Source: Azolla caroliniana (Eukaryota > Polypodiophyta). Taken from it: a stretch of DNA of 64,000 nt. Every line of letters begins with the position of its first letter. Position 1 is the stretch's first letter. This document shows positions 22,170 to 32,417 of the stretch, piece after piece. A program made the position numbers and the translations under genes. The DNA is taken from NCBI GenBank assembly GCA_043228905.1, contig JBHGNT010000027.1, positions 429,058 to 493,057 on the forward strand. The letters run 5' to 3'. The notes below the pieces were generated by a model, which saw only the letters and a list, made by a program, of their open reading frames with translations, was not told where the DNA came from and made no database searches.

Positions 22170-22903
22170 CACCACGATAACAGGCCCTCGGTGTGGTCAG
22201 CACCGTCGATTTTCGGGCCACGAAGCTTACACTCATTCACATTGGTTCATCCTGCTACGGCTCGGGCCTTTCGCTCTTGCAACTTCGAAGGTGGCCATTC
22301 TTTTATCAAGGCCTGGAAGTCAGCCGTGCATCTCAGCCACTGGCGGGACTGGATACCCGCATCTGATCAAAGTTCTCGTTGCCTGTGAGAGCAACATGGG
22401 TCGCTTCGCGAAAGACATTGCTTAGGACCAACGGGTCGCACGAAAGGTGTACGATCTACTTTGCACGCCTTATCTCTCGGCCTTTCATCTGCCTCCAGCC
22501 GTCCCTCAAAGCTATGCTTAGGTTCGAGAATTCTCTTTTCTTCTTCGTTTTACCGAAAACTCTCCAGCGCTTTACGTTTGATTCTCCGCGCCCAGAGAAC
22601 GCTATGCGTTCTCCATCTTCGCGGCGCCCTCACTTTAGAAAGCGCTTTGCACTTTTCAGAACGTGGCACTCCTTCAATCCATCATACTGAAGCAATCCGG
22701 AAGGAACAATTTGGGTCATATTCGATCCTTTCCACAATGCCCAAAGACGAAGCGCTTCATTTCCAATCAATTCTTCACTACAATCACTTCGATCCACCTC
22801 CTCAGTAAAAAACCGTGATACGCCCTGATGGATTCCTCCCGGCGGACCTCTTGTTACTACTGGTCAACTTTCTCAGTGCTTTTTCTCTCCAGTAACCTCT
22901 CAT
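21016..22903 (-). CDS. rpl2: ribosomal protein L2, two exons
   Basis: Encodes large-subunit protein L2, needed for subunit association and peptidyl transfer. Exon 1 (22903-22442, 154 codons from ATG) reads [34 protein letters not shown], then the plant-mitochondrial spacer [20 protein letters not shown] and ACKVDRTPF. Exon 2 (21666-21016, 217 codons) reads [48 protein letters not shown], then [11 protein letters not shown] and WGKPTKCGF, ending at TAG. Seven stops in exon 1 and many in exon 2 need U-to-C editing. Both exons are whole codons and the intron is in phase 0. First gene of the operon in this window. Confidence 0.94.
21667..22441 (-). other. group II intron in rpl2 (rpl2i846 position)
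   Basis: 775 bp from GTGCGACCC to an AC end; domain V at 21708-21741. It is a clear sister of the rps1 intron at 45037-45832: 5' ends, internal blocks around 22200-22380 and the last 80 bp match. A (TTGC)n array (22134-22168) is present here and absent at the matching point of the rps1 intron. Confidence 0.9.
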
Positions 22904-24037
22904 GGATTCTTTGGTTTCTTCCCTTCACTCAAAGCATCCGTGACATCAAAGAAAGGTGGTACCATGGCAGGCATGGGGTGTACCCAGTGTCAACGTTATC
23001 AATCATATATACGATGATTGATCGCTTCGCGCATAGAATATACCATATAGCTGATGTTACCCATGAGTGAACAGTGGGCTGGCGTGGTTAAGTGGGCCTT
23101 CGGCCCGTGGTTGGTTTTTCCCCTTCCTTTTAATCAACTGTATATATAGGTGCTGTGATCCCGAAAGCTAGGCACATTGCATTATGTTTGTATATGTGGC
23201 CACTATTCCATACGATCCAAAGTGTTGCCTGCTCAAAGCAGCAGCTTGTTAGCATAAACCAAATAAGAGCTCATTTCAACAGCAGCAGAATTCTGCACAG
23301 CCAAACAGATAATGCGATCCTGTCCTGTTGCATGCATAACAATACAGCATGGTGGAAAGGGTAGCTATCATCCTCTCTCCCCCCGGAAGCCGAGCGGGGG
23401 AAGCGCTATGTGCCGATGAACCAACCGGTTCATCAAACAGGTTCTTCATGCATGCATGAAGGCCTTCATGATGATGAAAACCGCTTCTTTTCTTTTCTTC
23501 GGCCGGCTTCTTCCGCCTTTTTGTCCGCGGAAGCAGCGCATGGTGCTTCTCCGCCGGGCCGGGCCGGGCCGGGCCGGCCGTTATGCTTTCGATTTGATCT
23601 CACTATGTCCGGATTTGCTTGTGCAAACTATAAGCGGTGTAATTCCGCTGTATTTTTCTTCTGACCTGACTTCCTGACTAGAGTTTGACAATCAACTCTA
23701 AACCAGTTTAATAATGAAATGGAATTTTCAATTAAACTCCGAGTGGGTGGTGGAATTTCAACCGAAGCGACTTTTCGCACAATTTATGTGTTTCCGTTTC
23801 TATGACCGGCAATTATTTATGTATTCCCATTTCAGATTGTTCTCTAGACTTTTTATCAATATAAAGTAATCACAGCACTGTATACGAGATTCATTTTCTA
23901 GGCAACCCAATCTAGCATGTGTTATGCGGATGCCCTGTTGGTGGTTTCTCGAGAGATTTAATCATAATGCATACCTTGGCAGTCGTTCCGAAGTAAAGGG
24001 TGGTTTTCTCTTTTTGTTGATTATGCCACTATCATTA
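22904..24037. other. intergenic with dispersed repeats
   Basis: No gene is recognised. It includes palindromic repeat copy 2 (23413-23488) and a GGGCC array at 23554-23580. Confidence 0.45.
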
Positions 24038-24403
24038 GTTTCTTCTTTCTTGTATTCATAACTTTTTTCTATTGCTTTTTCGGCGAAAAGGCAAGCAAGT
24101 TTTACCTGACTTAACTGAAAAGCCTAGAAGTGTTTGTAATGCACAGCATCCTTAGCTCAGTCGGATAGAGCAACAACCTTCTAAGTTGAAGGTCACAGGT
24201 TCAAGTCCTGTAGGATGCGGAAAGTGCACATTAGATTATATACCTACGGAATGCTTTGCCCTTGTTCAGGGCGGGCTAGCGGGTTCTTCCTTTCAACCGA
24301 ACCTGCATCATGCTTCGGTCACTTTTCGCTATATTGGTATATGGGATTACTTGCCCCTTTTCACTTCTTTTTAAACAGCCATGATTATAAAGAACCAATC
24401 TCA
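24038..24403. repeat. third copy of the trnR segment of R1
   Basis: Matches 6356-6721. After this point the sequence keeps the leader shared with nad9 and then runs into nad4L instead of rps2. Confidence 0.9.
24146..24219 (+). tRNA. trnR-UCU: tRNA-Arg (UCU), copy 2
   Basis: Identical to 6464-6537, anticodon UCU, about 220 bp upstream of nad4L on the same strand. Confidence 0.94.
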
Positions 24404-24439
24404 CTACGATTTTTATGAAACGAAGAAAGACTTTTTCTT

Positions 24440-24742
24440 ACGGATCTGGTCAAATATTTGACATTTTCCATGATTTCCTCTCTTTCAGGTATTCAGGGAA
24501 TTCTCTCAAATAGAAGGAATATTACTATTATGCCGACGCTAATTGAGTTAATGTTATTGGCTGTCAATTTGAACTCTCCGGTATTTTCTGTCTATTCGGA
24601 TGATATGATGGGTTAATCACTCACTTTACTAGTGTTAACGGTGGCAGTTGCGGAATTCGCAATTGGGCTGGCCATTCCGGTGGTAACTTCTCGAATTCGC
24701 GGGACCATTGCCGTGGAATTTCCTAATCGCATGAAAGGTCGA
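24440..24742 (+). CDS. nad4L: NADH dehydrogenase subunit 4L
   Basis: Encodes a membrane-arm subunit of complex I. The frame begins ACG GAT CTG GTC, where ACG must be edited to AUG, and reads [67 protein letters not shown]. The next codon is CGA (24740-24742); C-to-U editing makes UGA. That gives exactly 100 residues, the usual length in plants. One in-frame TAA after DDMMG needs U-to-C editing to Gln. Without stop editing the frame continues to 24781. Three hydrophobic segments match the family. The 5' flank carries the leader shared with rps2 and nad9. Confidence 0.94.
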
Positions 24743-24804
24743 GCACCATTAAACTCATTGCACTTCGTTTTTCCTTCTTGAATACGAAGTATACTTTGGC
24801 ATTA

Positions 24805-24884
24805 AGGGAGGAGATACGATTCGAATCTCTCTTTTGAAAGCGGATTTACTGAAATCAAACGCTTTTTTCATTCGGCCACTTCCC
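24805..24884 (-). tRNA. class II tRNA-like sequence, identity unresolved
   Basis: The minus strand has GGGAAG...CTCCC acceptor halves (one A-C pair that C-to-U editing would mend), a D-arm like GTGGCCGAATG, a variable arm and a T-arm like GAGATTCGAATCGTATCTC. The middle (GATTTCAGTAAATC) does not form a regular anticodon stem with a 7-nt loop. Ser, Leu or Tyr type is possible; it may be a pseudogene. Confidence 0.35.
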
Positions 24885-25463
24885 GCTTCGACTTTCCGAG
24901 CCAAGATTAGGGTTTATTTTGATATATGAACCCGGGCATATACGGGCTTTATGAGGTTTTTTCATAAAACGAAATACTCCCGATAGAAAAGTAGGGTCCC
25001 ATTCACCTTATTCGCTTGCACCACCGGCTTGCTAGAGGCTCTACCGTTTCCGAAGTAATAACTTTTAATATATTAAGAAGAACAAAATAGAATCACCATG
25101 GCTAATACTTACTCTTTTACAGTCTGTCAGACTTTAAACGGCTTCTTTTCTTTTCTTTTCTTTTCTTTCGGGCCTCGCCCAAGAAAGAAAGCCGGATCAA
25201 GCCAGTTATAGGCTATAAACGTAACAATTGTTATTTGGATTTTCTTATTTACACGCCTGAAGTATCAGGCAACTGTTTGAGGTCCCACGCAGCAGCAGCA
25301 CGGTCTCGCTGATTTGTTTAGTCGAACGAAAAGGTGTCGCAAAAGAGTTTGATGAGGTCCAATGGCCTCGTATATTTTGCTTATTCAACACTCACTGGAA
25401 GATCCTGCTACGCTACCGAGGCTGTGGGCATTGCTAATTCTTTGCCTCTTTGGAGTTCCCCTT

Positions 25464-25504
<41 letters not shown>

Positions 25505-26330
25505 GCGGGCGGAAGAATGGGCACATGTCATTACAGCAGCGGAAGTGAAACCGGAGACCTGGCGGGAGATTACACCCATTACTGCAAACACTACTAACGA
25601 AAAGGTTGGGCAAGAAGACTCAACGATGAAGCGGCACAAAATAACGTAACGAGGGCTACGAGCAGTACAACAGCTACAGGCTGTATACATTCTAACCATC
25701 CATAGTGTTGGAAGCAAAAACGACGACTATCTCAATTATTGGGGGGAAAGGGGGTATATTTTATTTTGCAAAAAGGGGATCACGGCTTAGCCCAACTCAC
25801 TGCTGGATCTTATAGTAGACCGCTTCTTCAGCCACAATGAATGCATAAATGATGCTGCAAACCAAACCACTGCTAGCCAATATCTTACGACATCCAGGCC
25901 GCAGGTCGATTGGGGGTAAACTTCTGTAGGTCATATCGTTGATTTCTCTAGCGGAAACGATGGCATCATTTTGAGGCTATTTCAATTCGTATTAGTAGCC
26001 TTTTGATCAATTATTGGACTTTTCTTTTTCCGTAGTCGTCGCAACGACCGACAGCGGCGAATGACGGGCGGGAGTATTCTCACCAACAGCCAAGGGAAAG
26101 CCATGGCACTTCAAGCGCTCTTTCGCTATTGACCCTTGCCGCCAGACAAAACTGTAACTACAATAAGAAGTATTTCCGAAAAGCAAGCAGCTTTGGCCTA
26201 TCAGGATCCCGGCCCTTATCTTCCGCATCTTCGGCCGTTGCACCGGCCGGGAAAGTATCCGGAATGTAGGATGATCCGCCTTGTCAGTGGCCGTTCCGCT
26301 TACGGTTATTAGCTTTGGCTAATAACTTAC
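24885..26330. other. intergenic, nothing recognised
   Basis: Holds (TTTTC)n at 25141-25169 and a long (TTGC)n at 25464-25504 inside open frames (25334-25717, both strands) that owe much of their length to the repeat. I recognise no gene. Confidence 0.4.
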
Positions 26331-26497
26331 TAAGAGATCATCAACCTGCCTCCCTCGTATGGCAGGGATTGACTAAAGAACTGGGCTTGATCTTGGCCCG
26401 GAATGAACGCTAGCAATATGCCTAACACATGCAGCAAGTTGGACGTCGTTTCTGTTCTAATTCTATGGAACAGTTGAAGACGAAGTAGCGAACGAGA
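26331..26497 (+). pseudogene. diverged fragment of rrnS 5' end plus its upstream flank
   Basis: The plus strand shows GGCTTGATCTTGGCCCGGAA, GAACGCTAGCAATATGCCTAAC, ACACATGCA and GAACAGTTGAAGACGAAGTA, matching the first 100 bases of rrnS. The match begins upstream of rrnS, at CAACCTGCC...CGTATGGCAG. Many substitutions show that the copy is old. Confidence 0.75.
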
Positions 26498-26800
26498 AAG
26501 CTAATACGGAATGGATTGTCCTTCTATTTGTAGTAGTTTGTTTCGGTATTCTGGTATCTTTCCTTTGTTCTTCATTATGCGTAAAAGTTCAAGTTCTCTT
26601 CGCTGCAGGATCTGCTCGTCTTTTGCGGATGCGGACCACTTTTCTCTGCCGGTCAAGCACCAAGCTTATCATTGGGGAGGACCCGATGATGGTACGCGGC
26701 TGAACGCCAAAGTGATTTGCGTAACCAGAACTGACAGCTAAGGGCAAGGTTACAAGCGGCGAAAAATAGGAATCAGGCATGTTCCATTCGGTGGTTCCGG

Positions 26801-29456
26801 TTGCTTAAGACTGGTTTCCCTGATAGCTGAAAGTTCTCCAAAAGTATGAAAAGCTGGAGGGCTTTATACCATCCATTCGAATGTGGTTGAATTCTATTCA
26901 CCAGCCCGAGGACTTAGAGCACACTTGTTCCCACTGCTCGAAGTTTTGAAAACTACTACAAAAGAACGAGGGATCCCCGGTACGAGAACATAAGGGCCGA
27001 AACTACTTGAGGCATTCCGTCCGACGTAAGCATCTGGATAATCAGGGATGCAACATGGCATGCCCGAAGGACCTGGGAGATGCGTGAGAGAGAGAGTCAG
27101 ATTCGCTCCAAGGAAAGTAATCCAAAGATAAATTTAACCCGAAGTCTCTAGGTATTAAAGACCAGGCATTTTACCTATCCGGTAGTAGAACCCTACGAAT
27201 AAAGCAGAAACAGCTCCCGTAAGAAATGCATGATAGGAATATGCAGCCACGTGATAAGTATCATATAGAGCAACGTCTATCCCGAAATTAGCCGAGACTA
27301 TACCAGTAAGTCCTCCTATAGTAAACGGAAAAGTAGACCCTACTGCAAATGACATGAGTGTTTTGTATTATATTGAGCCTCCCCACATGATGGCAATCCG
27401 ACTAGGAACCTTGATTCCAATAAGCACGACAATAATCATGATGGCCGCCGTGAAGTAGGCACGTGTATCCACGTCTGAGCCTACAGTAGACGTATAATAA
27501 GCCCGAGCAGTAAATCCAGGAACTCCAATACTGATCATGGCATACACCGTGCCTGAATAACCGAAGACAGGTTTTCTGGGGAGAGTGGAGACGATATAAC
27601 TAATGATACCAAGTCCTGACGGAATAAAAGTATGAACCTCTAGATAACCGGGGAGCCGAGAAGGATGCTAGTATAAGATAGGGTCCCCTCCTCCAGCAGG
27701 GTCAGAAGAGATGATATTAGAGTTTCAATCGGTTGATGACATGGTAATTGCACCCGCCGGTACGAGAGGAGGTGGTAAAGGTAGGAATGCTGTCACTGAA
27801 ACGAACCGAACGGATAGGGATAATCTATGCATGGTCATTCCGGGTCCGCGCGTGTTAAGGATAATGGTTATAAAATTAATGAAACCTAAAATAAAGAAAA
27901 CACCTGATAGGTAGAGACTAGAAGTGGCTAAATCAACAGCTCCTCCGGAATGACTGGTTATACTACTCAGAGGGGGATAGCACATATGTTAAATAGCCTC
28001 AGGTTGTGTTTGCCTAATGCTATACGCCATATGTCTCTGTATGGATCGGACTGTACCTTTATCTATCATCCTGTCATGAAGCCTTTCCTTTAGAGAATCC
28101 CTCAGGTCTACTCGAACTTTTCCCGATTATTCTTATGGCGGATGGCCCTTGACCGGAGCTTCAGCTCTAGTGATTTTATACGAATCGCTTTAGAAGAGCT
28201 AACTTGTACCAAGCACTGTCCCACTGTAGACAGTCTTGAATCAATAAGGGCGCGCAAGAAAGAAAAGAAAAGAAGCGGCTTCAGCATGAAGGGCGGGCGG
28301 CTGAGTAAGAATATGTGGCCTTCGTCCCATAGCCCCTGATAAAGGCCAATTCGGCCAACCGCTTCTTCTTCTTCGGTTCGGGAAGCGCCTTGTTTTCTGC
28401 CCTTCCTGTATGAGGTCTCTCTGCCTCTATAAAGCCGGTAAGCCGATCAAGGTCAGCGGCCATACCTCCGAGATTGACACAAGTCTCTAGAAGAGTAGCA
28501 CCCCTTGAATCTTTACGGATGTAGCACTTGTGCCCTATTGAGAGCTGCTGCTTTGGATCTTTTAATACCTGATGGGCTGGCTTTACGAACTCCCTCGCAA
28601 TAGAAATGCTTACTAATCAAGTATGGATATTGACCAAATATAAGAAAAAGCTAGCATCTTTCGATCTGATACACTCCCATGATCTTATGCGCCGCATTGA
28701 CAGACCTTACATTAAGCATCTTCCTGACGTAGTAAAGGATCTGTAGATTGTATTTGCCTTGGGCAAGCAATAGGGAGACTCAGGTTGTACTCGCGTCTTA
28801 GAGCACGATGCTGCCTGCTGAAGCAGCTCACACCCACAAGCTATCCGCAGAGTGATAGATATTCCGCATTGAGTCTCTGATGGGAGGGAAGATTCGCCCT
28901 CCCAGGCAGGTTGTCCCCTTGTGGGAAAGGTTTTTGCATATAGCAGTTTGGATTTTGTTGAAGGCCTGCGGCCCGGCTTAGCCTTTTTTTCTGTAGCGAG
29001 GACGTTCCTGCATCGAGCGGAATTACTGTTCCCTATGTCTCCACAGGGCACGGCCTTTTTAACCGTCCACCCAGTGCCACTACCCACCTCTACTGAGGCT
29101 AAACTTGATGAAAGCAACAGCAAAGATGACGACAACCGAAATAGAATATTATTTAATCATAGAAATGCCGTGTCAGGTGCACCTGTAAGAATCAGAACGA
29201 ACCGGTTACCGAATCCACCTGTCATCGCCAGCGTAACCGGAAGGGATGTCGTTAAAGAAGCGTAAGCGATTATTAACACATTATAAGGTTAATGATTTCC
29301 ACCAGGAATTTAATGGCCGGGTTATGCTGATTCCATACAGATTAGTACTAAGAGGCGTGTGCCCATTACTCCAGCCGTGACACCAAAGATTGAGTGTAGA
29401 GTACCTATATCTTTGTAGTTCGTAGAAAATAGCCATCTTTACACGAAACGGTTTGT
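26801..29456 (-). CDS. cox1: cytochrome c oxidase subunit 1, two exons
   Basis: Encodes the catalytic haem-copper subunit of complex IV in the inner membrane. Exon 1 (29456-29062, 395 nt) reads [41 protein letters not shown] and [10 protein letters not shown]. Exon 2 (27980-26801) reads [68 protein letters not shown], then IPDYPDAY and [16 protein letters not shown]. His ligands lie in the expected blocks, some encoded as Tyr before U-to-C editing. Twelve in-frame stops need editing. CAA at 26801-26803, if edited to UAA, ends a 524-residue protein; unedited, the frame runs to 26750. The codon at the expected start is ACA, not ATG or ACG, so initiation is unclear. Confidence 0.93.
27981..29061 (-). 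other. cox1 intron at codon 132 (cox1i395 position)
   Basis: 1081 bp interrupting cox1 exactly after nucleotide 395 counted from the expected start. It follows a U and ends in G, as group I introns do, and lacks the GTGYG start and domain V seen in the group II introns here. A homing-endonuclease frame is not evident. An AAAAG run lies near 28260. Confidence 0.7.
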
Positions 29457-29740
29457 ACATGAAAGAGTCTTGGCTACTATAATCAATGTAAGGGAGATGA
29501 ATCCTATTGCAAATACAATCGGAATGAAGAAATCCTAAAATCCAATAATCAGTTCCACAACCGAAGAGACTTCTAGATCTTTCAGGATTTCTAGGCCACC
29601 CGAAAGATCGGGTAGTGTATTCTACGACAGATTGAGGAGCACCTGCGGGAACAACTCTTCGTTGTTATTTTAAAGAGTTGCGATGTCCTCGTGCAATTCG
29701 GTCTATAATCTTTCTAAGCTGTTTATGACTATGGGCATGT
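29457..29740 (-). CDS. unidentified membrane-type frame upstream of cox1
   Basis: The minus frame directly continuous with cox1 codes for GGLEILKDLEVSSVVELIIG and then a hydrophobic helix (FFIPIVFAIGFISLTLIIVA), with three stops that editing could open. It runs in frame into cox1 through codons TGT ACA AAC. I do not recognise it. It may be a gene end, a leader or a chimeric frame. The copy at 48258-48541 does not continue into a gene in the same way. Confidence 0.3.
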
Positions 29741-30381
29741 CTTATCCAATCTGTTTCTTTTCCTCGGTGCTTTATACCTAGGGCAGTCTCCTGCATTCAT
29801 GGCAGTTCCTATGGTTGCAAAAACAACAAGGAGTCGGTTCCCGTATATACCCGGCTTTTCTTGTATGCTTTCGGCAAGCAAAAAAAACGCTAGCGGGCCT
29901 ACCACGCTTCGCGCCTGCGTCTTTGCCAGACAGTATTTGCCAGTAGTGCCATCCCACCCGACCTGAGGATTTAGTTTGTCCCTTGCTAAAATATCTTTGA
30001 AGAACTTGTACTGATTTTCCAGGTCGGTCCTCGCGAGCGGATATGGGCCCTAGAGGATGGTGTAGAAACTCTCTGCCCGTAAGTCGTGCCTGAAAGCGGT
30101 TCATCCGGGTGAAGCCGGCGGCGAGGAATTGACTGGTGCTGCGTTCACTGCTTGCTCGAAGGCCCGTATCCGCGCAGGCAGTAAGCAACAGATTGGTTCG
30201 TAACAAAAACAGCTTAGAAAAGAAAAAGAATAAAGTTATTTCCTATTAAACTAGTGATTGTAAAGAAAAAAATCCTTCACAACGCCAAGGTATTTTAGCA
30301 AGACACTACATAAGACTTTCGCCCTGGATGATATATGGGTTCTCATGAGAAAGAATGGTCGGTTTCCTTTTAATGAAGTAA

Positions 30382-30424
30382 AATCCACACCTTGACGCCC
30401 GGAATCCCGTAACGAGTGAATGTT
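30382..30424 (-). pseudogene. rps3 C-terminal fragment
   Basis: About 43 bp nearly identical to the rps3 segment coding [11 protein letters not shown] (17165-17207). Copy in R2 at 49183-49225. Confidence 0.8.
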
Positions 30425-30440
30425 TATTAGGAACCGAACT

Positions 30441-30503
30441 GATGGGCTTTCCCTAAAGTAACACCAAAAGTCTACCTCCTTTCGTGCGTCCTTCGCCTCC
30501 TCC
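30441..30503 (-). pseudogene. rpl2 fragment
   Basis: About 63 bp nearly identical to the rpl2 segment coding [20 protein letters not shown] (21055-21120). Copy at 49242-49304. Flanking 29790-31760 has no further gene I can identify; (TTGC)n lies at 30853-30880. Confidence 0.82.
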
Positions 30504-31762
30504 TAAATAAATTCACTTTCTCTAAAGTAGCCCAATGGATTGTTAACAAGTTCTACGATATACTTATCTTCAAGCCAACCAAGTACTTTAGCACCTTATT
30601 GCATACATGTTCGAACTCAACTCCAGGTCGCGTATAATCACTCTCATTGCAATCAACCATGGCTACTCCAATATTAATTAATTTTGGCTTTCTTTCTATA
30701 AACTTTCGTTCCAGCCAGGGAAACGGTGAAGGATAGTGATTTACGGCATGACTGTACAGTTTAGCCGTCACCACTTGTAATTTGAGTCGATAGCCAAACA
30801 CGGATTATGCCCTCTACGCAGACAGAGAACCGCCCAACCTAGCTGCGCAAATTGCTTGCTTGCTTGCTTGCTTGCTTGCCCCCTTCTTGCGGATGCGGAA
30901 GAACTTGCTTGCTGCTAAGTTTTATTAGCGCAGGTGAAGGCCTTTCCGCTGTCTGTGAGGCGGATAACGGGCAATCTCACTCATTGCGCTGTTTTATTGA
31001 CTTCGCCACGGCACCACTTTTTTGGCGGATAAACGGCCTTCATGCTGCCGTTAGTCGAGGCGGCCCGATGAACCAGTGCAGCAGAAAAGAATTTCGGTTA
31101 TAGAATGGCCGGTCTCTTTCACTTGCTTCTGATCAAAGGCCGGCAGAGAAGTAGCCGTACAGATAGCATAGGCTGCGGCCTATTCTTGCAGAGAAAACAA
31201 CTTCGAGAATGATAACCCGTAGGTACCGGTGGGTTCGATCAGTCCCTGGAGTTCGCTAGGTGATATCTATACGGCAAGGAGGATATGAAGCTATCCCTAC
31301 GGAATCCAATCCCTGTGGTCCTAGATCGGTCCCGAAGCACTAGTCCGGTACCTGCTGCAATCAGTCCCTATGGTACTTGCTGCAACCAGTCCCGAACCCA
31401 AAGGTTTGCTACGCTGCCGCTGTAGGCATAGTTGGTACCGATGTTCACTGAGATTGGGAATCCCCGCTTCGTGCTGATCGTATCGTATTCTCTTCGCTTA
31501 TTGCAGCTGTGGTAATCGAGGCTTTGCTTTGTATTCTCGAAGTACGAACGCTAGCTGATCGCTTCGTATCCTTTCAACCGTTGAGGAGCTGCAACTGCTT
31601 GGCGTTGTCTATGGCCATGATTGTATCGCGGTTGGTTCGGGCGGGAATCAATCAAATCGCCACTTTTCACGCGCCCGCCGGTTCATCCCGGAGGAACCGC
31701 ACAGGAGTAATTCAGACTGTTTCTCTAGTCAATTTCGCGTGACCGTAAGACGCAATTCTGCA

Positions 31763-31834
31763 AGCGGAAAAAGGGACTCGAACCCTCAACTCCAGCCTTG
31801 GCAAGGCTATACTCTACCATTAAGCTATTTCCGC
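31763..31834 (-). tRNA. trnG-GCC: tRNA-Gly (GCC), copy A
   Basis: Acceptor GCGGAAA/TTTCCGC, D-arm AGCTTAATGGTAGAGT, anticodon loop TTGCCAA (GCC), T-arm GAGGGTTCGAGTCCCTT. Copy B at 50564-50635. Confidence 0.95.
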
Positions 31835-31974
31835 CAGCGGAACCAGAGCCGAGTGCGGTTCTTCCCCCGTAGAGAAAGCGCTATAGCTTTCGGGGGAAGA
31901 ACCGCAATGAAGACTTCATTGCGGTTCCCTTGGAACTATTGACTTGAGACTTCGATGACTCATCGATAGGTCCA

Positions 31975-32031
31975 TGCCCGGAGAGATTCGAACTATCCCG
32001 GATTCGAAGTTTGGTGCTCGAGCTACAGGCA
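31975..32031 (-). tRNA. trnR-UCG: reduced tRNA-Arg (UCG)-like sequence
   Basis: The minus strand shows acceptor TGCCTG/CGGGCA, an anticodon loop CTTCGAA (UCG) and a T-arm around AGTTCGAATCT. The D-arm is collapsed to GCTCGAGC with no loop, giving only 57 nt. In the anticodon stem CCAAA faces TCCGG; two C-to-U changes would restore all pairs. It is either a highly edited tRNA or a pseudogene. Copy at 50776-50832. Confidence 0.5.
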
Positions 32032-32377
32032 CAAGTTGACCTTACAGACCGAACAGAGGCTAGTAAAATCTAACGCTTAGCTTAGAAGGTCGTAAGATCA
32101 GACCAGACTTCGCCCGGAAAACGAACGTAAAGCATTGAAAGAGCGTTGCTTAGTGGCTGGCTTTGGCCGCCTTTACGACCCAAAGACGAATCTCCGGGTC
32201 CCAGCTTATTATCCTGCAATGTTACGGATTGACTGTTACTGGTGCTAGGTAAGGAGTTTCAGTTTTGGGCGTCACTTTCGAAATATCTCGAGTAATGGGT
32301 TCATGTGAGTGCATGAACAATCCAACTACTCTACTAGGCTGCTTCCCGCCCTGTTTCGCAGCTTGCTCCCCTTCGGC

Positions 32378-32417
32378 GGCACGGCACGGCACGGCACGGC
32401 ACGGCACGGCACGGCAC
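32378..32417. repeat. (GGCAC)8 array
   Basis: Eight pentanucleotide units within R2; same length in copy B near 51179-51218. The open frames around it are made by the repeat. Confidence 0.9.

Noticed and set aside
25334-25717. Open frames with ASKQASKQ or ACLLACLL repeats, here and at many other GCAA sites
   Set aside because: The peptides are only translations of the (GCAA)n microsatellite, which keeps all frames open.
29457-29740. atp9, atp4 or nad3 upstream of cox1
   Set aside because: The hydrophobic helix invited comparison, but the diagnostic motifs of these families are absent.
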